A DNA stretch of 64,000 nucleotides from CAXQUZ01 sp942491145 (GTDB taxonomy: Bacteria > Myxococcota_A > UBA796 > UBA2385). The DNA is taken from assembly GCA_942491145.1 (NCBI GenBank), contig CALOBC010000046.1:113865-177864 (forward strand), written 5' to 3'. Below the pieces are notes generated by a model, which worked only from the letters and a program-made list of their open reading frames with translations, made no database searches and was not told the DNA's origin. The position numbers and the translations under genes are program-made. This document shows, one piece after another, positions 24,138-30,670 of the stretch (positions within the stretch are counted from its first letter, which is position 1; each line of letters starts with the position of its first letter).

Positions 24138-25571
24138 ATGTTCTCACACGATACCGTCGAGATGCTCGCGTTCAACCTCAAGATGATGGGGCGGCGCAGT
24201 CGCAAGAACATCCTGGTGAGCGCCGGTGGACACAGCGACAAAGAGCGTCTGCTGCCCCATCTGCAGGCCCTCGCCAAGCTCAATGTGGACTTGTTCGCGA
24301 CGTCGGGCACCAGCGCCTTCCTCGCAACACATGACACCCCGACCACCGAGATCTACAAGATCAAGGAGAAGCGGGAGCCCAACATCGAGTCCTTCCTGCG
24401 CAGCGACCGCTTCGACCTGGTCATCAACATTCTGCACGGGGTGCCCAGCTACGACGAGTCGTCCGACAGCCGGCTGATCCGCACGCTGTCCATCGAGGCG
24501 GGCATCCCGCTGATCACCGACGCCGATGTCGCGATCGCGACCATCAAGCGCATGTGTGCCCAGGTGGCCGAGCAGCGCAGCCCGCTGCGCGTGATGGGGG
24601 AAGCCCAGCCCTGGAACATGAAGCTGCACTTTGCCCGGATGGTGCAGGAGATGGGCGGTCTCGCGAACTACCACGGCCACTTTGACAAGGCCTACCTGAT
24701 CTCGCCGGACAACCTGAAGCTCGGCCAGGTGGACATGCAGAAGAAGTGGGCGCTCTACAAGTACCTCAAGGAGAACTACACCCACGAGGACCTTGTGCAC
24801 CGCATCTCCCGCGCGGTGGAGGGCATGATCGCCCAGGGCGTGACCCACACCCGCACGATGGTGGACGCCGACAGCACCGTGAAGCTGCTGCCGGTGAAGG
24901 CCGCGCTTGAGGTCAAGGAGCGGTACAAGGACCAGATCTGCTTTGAGATCGGCGTGCAGCCCCTTCAAGGCGTGCTGGAGCCCGAGTCCCGCAAGGCCTT
25001 CATCGAGGCGTGTTCCCTCGCCGACTTGGTGGGCGGGCTGCCGTCAAAGGACCGTCCCACCCCCGAAAAGCACCTCGACTTCATCTTGGCGCTGGCCCGG
25101 GACCTCGGCAAGTGTGTCGACGTGCACGTCGATCAGGAGAACAACCCCTGGGAGAGCGAGACGGAGCTGCTGGCCATCAAGACGATGGAGTACGGCATGG
25201 AGGGACGGGTCTCCGGCGTACACGGCATCTCGGTGGCCGCCAAGCCAGAGCCGGAACAGGAGCGCATTCTCGCCAAGGTCAAGGATGCGGGGATGAACAT
25301 CATCATCTGTCCCAGTGCTGCCATCAGCATGAAGCAGCTTCCTGCCACTGCGCCGCTGCACAACTCCATCGCGCCACTGGCCAAGCTCATTGAAGCCGAG
25401 ATTCCGCTCTACATGGGCGTGGACAACATCTACGACCTGTTCATGCCGATGGTCGATGGTGACATGTGGTTCGAGTGCCGCATGCTGATGGAGTCGTGCC
25501 GCTTCTACGATCTCGAAGCGGTCGCCCGCATGGCATGCGACAAGAGCGGGTTCAGCACCACGCAGGGCTGA
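24138..25571 (+). CDS. MGS-like domain fused to cytosine-deaminase-like amidohydrolase
   Basis: A 477-residue two-domain protein. Residues ~20-130 are an MGS-like fold (ILVSAGGHSDKERLLPHLQ, ATSGTSAFLATH, DLVINILHGVPSYD, AGIPLITDADVAIATI), the domain that regulates CarB and forms PurH-IMPCH. Residues ~165-470 are an amidohydrolase. Its metal ligands are His179/His181 (NYHGHFDKA), His330 (VDVHVDQENNP), His362 (SGVHGIS) and Asp429 (MGVDNI). The usual catalytic Glu three residues after His330 is Gln, with Glu one position on. A purine- or pyrimidine-related deaminase is plausible, but the substrate is unknown. Start ATG 24138 has GGAGG; the longer frame to 24108 lacks it. Confidence 0.85.
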   Translation: MFSHDTVEMLAFNLKMMGRRSRKNILVSAGGHSDKERLLPHLQALAKLNVDLFATSGTSAFLATHDTPTTEIYKIKEKREPNIESFLRSDRFDLVINILHGVPSYDESSDSRLIRTLSIEAGIPLITDADVAIATIKRMCAQVAEQRSPLRVMGEAQPWNMKLHFARMVQEMGGLANYHGHFDKAYLISPDNLKLGQVDMQKKWALYKYLKENYTHEDLVHRISRAVEGMIAQGVTHTRTMVDADSTVKLLPVKAALEVKERYKDQICFEIGVQPLQGVLEPESRKAFIEACSLADLVGGLPSKDRPTPEKHLDFILALARDLGKCVDVHVDQENNPWESETELLAIKTMEYGMEGRVSGVHGISVAAKPEPEQERILAKVKDAGMNIIICPSAAISMKQLPATAPLHNSIAPLAKLIEAEIPLYMGVDNIYDLFMPMVDGDMWFECRMLMESCRFYDLEAVARMACDKSGFSTTQG

Positions 25572-25586
25572 GCGGACGCCAAGGGT

Positions 25587-25606
25587 TGCCCCCGAAGCTG
25601 GGGGCA
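25587..25606 (+). terminator. Hairpin after the MGS-amidohydrolase gene
   Basis: TGCCCCC-GAAGCT-GGGGGCA, seven pairs, starting 16 bases after the stop. There is no T-run, so it would be a weak or factor-assisted terminator. Confidence 0.4.
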
Positions 25607-25719
25607 GCCAGCACCGTGGGCCACAGACCCGACACCAAAAAGGGACCAGAGGGCAAGCCCACCGATCCCTCGCTCAGTGGTTCCCGCAGCCGGCACTGAG
25701 CCTGGGCAAAAACGAGACC

Positions 25720-25767
25720 CCAAGAAATAGAAGACCTCCGGGATCCACAAGGGAAGTCCCGGAGGTC
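25720..25767 (-). terminator. Intrinsic terminator of the RRM gene
   Basis: On the minus strand the 11-pair stem GACCTCCGGGA/TCCCGGAGGTC (25733-25767, 13-base loop) is followed by TTCTATTTCTT. A second weaker hairpin (GAGAGGCACC/GGTGTCTCTC, 25773-25798) precedes it, and a third stem with TTTTT lies at about 25633-25670. Confidence 0.7.
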
Positions 25768-25796
25768 AACGCGAGAGACACCGATGAAGGTGCCTC

Positions 25797-26270
25797 TCAG
25801 GCAAGGCCTACCAGCGGTCGCTGCCGCCGCCGCCACCCCAGCCGCCGCCGCTGCGACCACCGCCGCCGCCGCCGCCGCCGTAGCCGCCGCCGACCACCAC
25901 CGCCGCCGCCGCCGTAGCCGCCGCGACCACCGCCGCCGCCGCCGTAGCCGCCGCGATCACCGCCACGTCCACCGCCGCCGCCGCCGCCGAAGCCGCCACG
26001 ACGACCGCCGCCGCCGCCACCGGAACGTTCCTGAGCAACGTTCACCTTGATGGAACGACCGCCAAGATCTTGGCCGTCCATTCCGTCAATGGCAGCCTGT
26101 GCCATCTCGGCATCGGCGAAGGTGACGAAGCCAAAGCCGCGGGAGCGGCCGGTTTCGCGGTCAGTGATGACCTTGCAATCGGTGATCTCACCGTAGGACG
26201 AAAATGCGTCGTTAAGGGCTTGGTCATCGACCGCCCAGGGAAGACCACCCACAAAGAGCCGGTTGCTCAT
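25797..26270 (-). CDS. Gly-rich RRM RNA-binding protein with apparent frameshift
   Basis: Starts at ATG 26268-26270. Residues ~3-78 are one RNA recognition motif with RNP2 LFVGGL and RNP1 RGFGFVTF, followed by a Gly/Tyr/Arg-rich tail, as in cyanobacterial and deltaproteobacterial Rbp proteins that bind RNA and often respond to cold. Around 25881-25900 the reading frame changes: the printed frame turns into an Arg-run ending at 25797. The neighbouring frame continues the Gly-rich pattern and ends GSDRW with TAG at 25808-25810, as such proteins typically do. A one-base error or real slip in the GCC/GGC-repetitive stretch is the likely cause. Confidence 0.85.
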   Translation of the reverse strand: MSNRLFVGGLPWAVDDQALNDAFSSYGEITDCKVITDRETGRSRGFGFVTFADAEMAQAAIDGMDGQDLGGRSIKVNVAQERSGGGGGGRRGGFGGGGGGGRGGDRGGYGGGGGGRGGYGGGGGGGRRRLRRRRRRRWSQRRRLGWRRRQRPLVGLA

Positions 26271-26644
26271 CGTATCTGTACTCGTCAGGTCCTGGCGATT
26301 CCAGGTCCATGTTGGGGGTCGGGCAGGAGGCCCGACGCTCGGTGGCGCCCGATCGGCGCCGCTGGAGCTTGGAGAGAGGTTCAGCCCCTGCGCGCAGCAG
26401 GCAGCTGGCGGGATTGTCGTCGACAAGGTGTCGCCGATTTCCCAGCCCTTCCAAGCACCAGCACCCTAATGCACCCACCGGCCTTCCGCTCGCAGAAATC
26501 GTGCTTTTGCCCGAACTCGCCGCCTGGGCCCGCCACCTGGGGCCACGATCCCCCCAGACTGCCCCAACCAGCACCCATCTCACATGCGTCAACAGTGCTG
26601 TGACACGATCGCCGCTGGGTCGGACAACACAACCGTGCGCGAGC

Positions 26645-26742
26645 CGAGTCGCCCGACTCGCTCACGGGCTCGCAAATAGCGAGCCCATGAACGAGTGCGT
26701 TCTTGGCGGGGGCAAGCCCCCGCGCCGCGCCCCAAAGGGCGC
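26645..26742. other. Cluster of four short hairpins (candidate structured RNA or regulatory DNA)
   Basis: Four inverted repeats follow each other: CGAGTCG-CC-CGACTCG (26645-26660), GGGCTCGC-AAATA-GCGAGCCC (26666-26686), GCGGGGGC-AA-GCCCCCGC (26706-26723) and GCGCCC-CAAA-GGGCGC (26727-26742). Four perfect stems of 6-8 pairs within 98 bases is unusual even at high GC. The strand is unknown. Confidence 0.6.
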
Positions 26743-26784
26743 TCCCCCACGGCATCCTCGCACCGAGGCTGCCGCCGTCCGGTC

Positions 26785-26826
26785 GGGGACCGAACGGGTT
26801 CAGCACATCGCATGCGCTGAACTTGG
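26785..26826 (+). repeat. 42-base dispersed intergenic repeat, copy B
   Basis: Matches the complement of 1807-1848 at 36 of 42 positions. Here the arms GTTCAGC and GCTGAAC pair perfectly around ACATCGCATGC. Both copies are intergenic. Confidence 0.55.
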
Positions 26827-27065
26827 GGACCAGCCGAGCGGGGTGCTGGCCATCGAGTCGACACCTGCGGCCAGCGGTCCGACAACACCGGGGCACTGCG
26901 TTGAATCGGGCCGCTCCTGCGGCGCTCTCTTGCATCCGGTGGGGCCCACCAAGCCAGGGCGATCGGACCACCCAATTCAAGCGCTTGTCATCACGTTGCA
27001 ATGGTGTTGCAGTCCCGCATCCGGGACTCTCCCGGCACAGAACCGATCGCAACCCGGAGCACACC

Positions 27066-28691
27066 ATGAGCGCACTCGCCCGCGCCCAGACTCCCGTCCA
27101 GAGCACCGAGCAGGCCAGCTCAGCCGGCTCGGAGTCCTCCTCTGCAGGCCGGGGCAACGCCGCCGCTGCAGAACAATCTGGGCTCAGCGGAGGCAGCGCC
27201 AGTGTCTACGTTGTGGCGCCTGGCGACACGCTGTGGGCCATCGCGGCGCGGATGCTCGGAGACGGCAGCCGCTGGGAAGAGCTCGCCGCCCTCAACCAGA
27301 TCGCGGATGCCTCCACCATCTTCCCTGGCCAGATGATCCGCCTGCCCGCAACGACCGCCGCGCCGGCAGATGCGCCTGCGGTCGACGGTCCCACCGGGGC
27401 CGTGTTGGGCACCGTCACGCCCGCGCCGGCCGATGCCCCGACGCCGGCAAAGGCCCCCCTCGGTGTCGAAGCCAGCGCCGCGCTTGAGGACCAACAAGCC
27501 CAAGAGTCCGCCACCGAGGGCGGGTTCTGGAGCAAGGTTGCTGGCGCGGTGCAGCGAGCCGTCGACGCCGTGCGCAGCGTCTTCAGTGGCCTCTTCGGCG
27601 GAGGCAAGTCGGAGGCCCCCCAGATCGAGGCCCCTGCCCCCGAAGGCCCAACCCAAGATGGCCCTACCCAAGACGGCCCTACCCAAGACGGCCCTACCCA
27701 AGACGGTCCCACAAAGCCCAAGACCCCCACTGCACCGGCCGTTCCCGAGCCAGAGCCAGCGCCCGTCTACCACACGGTCTACCCAGGGGACAATCTGTGG
27801 TCCATCGCCCAACAGTACCTGGGCGATGGGAATCGGTGGCGCGAGGTGGCCGACGCCAACGGTCTCGAGAACCCCAGCCTGTTGAAGGTGGGCCAGAAGC
27901 TGCTCATTCCCGGCGTCAAGCCCGCGGTCTCGGGCCCCATCACCACCCCGGTGGGCCCCACCGTCGACCCGGACATGGATGGCGAAGGCATGGCCCCCGG
28001 CGACGCCATTCCCCTCGCCGGGCTGCGCGGCCTCGACCACACCATGGCCGCGATCTACAACGGCAAGGGCAAGTACCTCAAGCAAAAGGCATCCGCGCTG
28101 GGCATCTCGTCGGCGGCGGCGGCAGCGGTGCTCAAGTGTGAGTCGGGGGGCGAAGGCTTCCACCGCACGTCGGGCAAGATGATCATCCGCTTCGAGAACC
28201 ACATCTTCTGGGACAAGTGGGGCAAGGGCAACGCGGGCACCTTCAACGACCACTTCCGCTACGGCACGTCGCAGCGGTGGACGGGGCACCAGTACCGGGC
28301 GCAGTCCTCCGACGCGTGGGCTTCGTTCCACGGCAACCAGTCCAAGGAGTGGCAGGTCCTGGAGCTCGCCCGCGGCTTGGACGACACGGCCGCCTTGCTG
28401 TCCATCTCGATGGGGGCCGCCCAGGTCATGGGCTTCAACCACAAGACCCTCGGCTACGCCAACGTCCAAGAGATGTTTGAGTCGATGTCGGTCTCGCTGC
28501 CGTCCCAGCTCGACGGCATGTTTGCGTACATCCAAGCCAGCCGAACGTGCATGGCCGGGCTCAAGAGCGGCGACTACACCCAGTTTGCCCGTGGCTACAA
28601 CGGCAGCGGCCAAGCGGAGTACTACGGCGGCCTCATCGCCGGCGCAGCAGCGGCCTACGCCCGGGTGACCCGGGGACGCATCCACGCCTGA
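27066..28691 (+). CDS. Two-LysM N-acetylmuramidase
   Basis: A 541-residue peptidoglycan hydrolase. LysM1 is at ~48-93 (YVVAPGDTLWAIAARML) and LysM2 at ~236-285 (HTVYPGDNLWSIAQQYLG). Between them is a linker with four GPTQD repeats. The C-terminal ~200 residues match the N-acetylmuramidase (DUF3380) domain: KCESGGEGF, MIIRFENHIFW, LSISMGAAQVMGFNH and FARGYNGSGQ, with the catalytic Glu expected in the first block. There is no signal peptide; the N-terminus is Ser/Ala/Gln-rich, so release would need lysis or a dedicated machine. Start ATG 27066 has CGGAG upstream. Confidence 0.9.
   Translation: MSALARAQTPVQSTEQASSAGSESSSAGRGNAAAAEQSGLSGGSASVYVVAPGDTLWAIAARMLGDGSRWEELAALNQIADASTIFPGQMIRLPATTAAPADAPAVDGPTGAVLGTVTPAPADAPTPAKAPLGVEASAALEDQQAQESATEGGFWSKVAGAVQRAVDAVRSVFSGLFGGGKSEAPQIEAPAPEGPTQDGPTQDGPTQDGPTQDGPTKPKTPTAPAVPEPEPAPVYHTVYPGDNLWSIAQQYLGDGNRWREVADANGLENPSLLKVGQKLLIPGVKPAVSGPITTPVGPTVDPDMDGEGMAPGDAIPLAGLRGLDHTMAAIYNGKGKYLKQKASALGISSAAAAAVLKCESGGEGFHRTSGKMIIRFENHIFWDKWGKGNAGTFNDHFRYGTSQRWTGHQYRAQSSDAWASFHGNQSKEWQVLELARGLDDTAALLSISMGAAQVMGFNHKTLGYANVQEMFESMSVSLPSQLDGMFAYIQASRTCMAGLKSGDYTQFARGYNGSGQAEYYGGLIAGAAAAYARVTRGRIHA
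27645..27704 (+). repeat. Four 15-base tandem repeats in the muramidase linker
   Basis: Unit GGCCCTACCCAAGAC, four copies with the first slightly diverged, each encoding GPTQD. The near-identity of units suggests recent slippage, so copy number may vary between strains. Confidence 0.9.
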
Positions 28692-28852
28692 GCGACGGGC
28701 ACCCAGAGCGGCGGACAGCCCCACTCGAGACGGTGGGGTTCTCGGGCCCGACCCACGTTGGCTGCCCGGGTGCAACTCAGTCGGACGCAGCACCATAAGC
28801 TACACCACTTATATTGGTGCCACCGGACAGCAGCTCCCTGCCGCTGGTGGGC

Positions 28853-29719
28853 TCAGCCGAAACCCCCCTGCCACCACACCCACGCCATGCTCGCCACGGC
28901 GCACACATTGCCGGTGACCCCAAACAAGCGCATCTGTCCCGGGGTGTAGCGGCCCTCACGAAACAACACGAGCTGGTCCAGCAACAGCCAACCCAAGAAC
29001 CCGACCATGCCCCCAGCGAAGGCAGGGTCGTGCAGCGGACCCGCCAACAGCCCGATCTCACCCACCACCACACCGATCACCAGCCACTTGCTGTTGCGCG
29101 CCCCCAGCACCGTCGCCGTGGTGTGTCGCCCCGCTGCCCGGTCGGGCTCGATGTCCATGACCTCCCCCATCAGCTGGGCTTGGGCACAGAACAACGCAAG
29201 GTAGCCAACCACCGGCCAGTCCGGGATTGGCACCCCGTTGAGCCACGCCGACAGCGGCACCACGAGCAGGTACCCGACTTGGCTGAGCAGGTCACCGGGG
29301 GGCCGCCCCCTCAGCCCACGGGTGGGGTGGTTGTAGGCCGCGAGAATGCCCACAATCAGGGCACACAGCACGAGCATTCTCAGTCCGCCCACCCAAGCCA
29401 GCACGGGCCACGCGAAGACCTGCACCGCCACGATGCCTTGGGGCACGGTGGCCAGCTCCTCGTCGGTGCCCTGAGCACCAAACAGCCACGAGCCCTTGCG
29501 GGGGTTGAGCCGGTCGGTGTCGGCGTCGACAGCATCGTTCCAAGCATAGACCATGTGGTTGAGCGGGAACGTGCACCACAGCAACCCCACCACAAAGCCC
29601 GTCCACGGCAGGTCACCCCAGTGTCCCGCGAGGGGCAGCAGGTACAGCCACAGCGTCGGAAACCAGAGCCCGGGGCGACTGGCCTGGAGGTGGAACCGCA
29701 GCAGGCGAGCGGTCGTCAC
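28853..29719 (-). CDS. UbiA-family prenyltransferase
   Basis: A 288-residue polytopic protein with seven to nine helices. The two prenyl-diphosphate/Mg sites are NDAVDADTD (residues 61-69) and DIEPDRAAG around residue 192. The family joins isoprenoid chains to aromatic rings, heme or sugars; the acceptor here is unknown. Start GTG 29717-29719 overlaps the upstream lipoprotein stop as GTGA. Last gene of a four-gene unit. The 161 bases downstream hold a CCCCAC/GTGGGG hairpin (28717-28736), without a T-run. Confidence 0.88.
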   Translation of the reverse strand: MTTARLLRFHLQASRPGLWFPTLWLYLLPLAGHWGDLPWTGFVVGLLWCTFPLNHMVYAWNDAVDADTDRLNPRKGSWLFGAQGTDEELATVPQGIVAVQVFAWPVLAWVGGLRMLVLCALIVGILAAYNHPTRGLRGRPPGDLLSQVGYLLVVPLSAWLNGVPIPDWPVVGYLALFCAQAQLMGEVMDIEPDRAAGRHTTATVLGARNSKWLVIGVVVGEIGLLAGPLHDPAFAGGMVGFLGWLLLDQLVLFREGRYTPGQMRLFGVTGNVCAVASMAWVWWQGGFG

Positions 29720-30648
29720 TCGCCCTCAAAGACCATGTCGGGGAAGATCGCGGTCACCACCTCAAACTCCACACATCCCCCGCTCGGCAACACCGCAGCG
29801 GCCACCGATCCCACTGACACGGTCTGAAACTCCAGTCCCGTCACCACCGCCAAGGGATCCACCATCGCTGCGGTCGCCGTGAAGGCCCCCGCGGAGCCAG
29901 GCGCCATGCACGCCACAAAGGTCGGGCCACCCGCGTGGTGGTTGATGGGAATGGTCGTTGTCACGGTGCCCTCGGCCATTGGGGTCCAGCTCGCCGCCAG
30001 GTCGCCCGGGGCCATCGAGTCCCCGGTGAGGGTCACCTGAACCGCCGGCACGTCCACCACCACGGGCAGCTCCGCCCGGACCCTGTGGTCATCCCAGTCC
30101 AGCGCGAAGGACACGGTCGAGCCGGTCACATCCACGGTGCCGTAGAGCTGGCCCGTCGCGGCATCCGCAGCAAAGGACTGGTCGCCGCCCCCGGCGTTGA
30201 CGACCAGTGACGTGGACCGGTCCGCCACCGGCGCCGGCTCACACCCCGAGGCCGTGCACAGCTCATCGGTTGCGCAGCCCCCGCACTCCGCGGACTCCCA
30301 CTGGTGAAAGGCACAGGTCTCGGTGGTGGCCACTGGTGCTGAGATCCATGGATGGGGGATGTCGGTCACGGTCGCATCGAGCGAGTGGCCGCTGCCCCAG
30401 CTCACGAGCGACACCCGGCCCAAGCGCTCTTCAGGGGCACACACCTGTCCCAACACAGCATCCACCGGCTCGTCGCCGCCGCCACCATCTGATCCGTCCG
30501 CGCCGTCGCCCCCGGCTCCACCGTCCGAGCCGTCACCACCGACGGCACCATCCGAGCCGGCGCCGCCACTCGAGGGCGCACTGTCCGTCATGCCTTTGCC
30601 CGAGCAGCCCACCAGCACCCCCACCAGCAGCAACCGTCGACACCACAT
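29716..30648 (-). CDS. Cys-containing lipoprotein with Asp/Gly linker, unknown function
   Basis: A 310-residue lipoprotein (lipobox LVGC). An Asp/Gly/Ser linker (about residues 20-55) precedes a Cys-rich patch (SAECGGCATDELCTASGCEP) and then an all-beta C-terminal half with a motif-poor, Thr/Val-rich sequence. No family recognised. Start ATG 30646-30648 behind TTGGAGGC, 22 bases after the spermidine-synthase-like stop. The longer frame to 30864 lies in that gene. Confidence 0.75.
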   Translation of the reverse strand: MWCRRLLLVGVLVGCSGKGMTDSAPSSGGAGSDGAVGGDGSDGGAGGDGADGSDGGGGDEPVDAVLGQVCAPEERLGRVSLVSWGSGHSLDATVTDIPHPWISAPVATTETCAFHQWESAECGGCATDELCTASGCEPAPVADRSTSLVVNAGGGDQSFAADAATGQLYGTVDVTGSTVSFALDWDDHRVRAELPVVVDVPAVQVTLTGDSMAPGDLAASWTPMAEGTVTTTIPINHHAGGPTFVACMAPGSAGAFTATAAMVDPLAVVTGLEFQTVSVGSVAAAVLPSGGCVEFEVVTAIFPDMVFEGE

Positions 30649-30670
30649 CACAGCCTCCAACAGCACACCA

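Larger units (their letters stand above)
26271..27065. other. 795-base structured intergenic region
   Basis: Between divergent RRM and LysM-muramidase genes I see no gene, although open frames span it because of GC bias. It contains four consecutive hairpins at 26645-26742, one copy of the dispersed 42-base repeat at 26785-26826, and a 7-pair hairpin (AGTCCCG-CATC-CGGGACT) at 27011-27028, 38 bases before the muramidase start. The rest holds no feature I can name. Confidence 0.6.

Noticed and set aside
25841..26030. GCC-rich block as a possible CRISPR or simple repeat
   Set aside because: It encodes the Gly-rich tail of the RRM protein; there are no spacers.
26309..27065. Long plus-strand open frame before the muramidase
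   Set aside because: Covers hairpins and a repeat, no domain, and the muramidase has its own ATG with a ribosome site at 27066.
28717..28736. CCCCAC/GTGGGG hairpin after the muramidase gene as an intrinsic terminator
   Set aside because: Six pairs only and no T-run on either strand.
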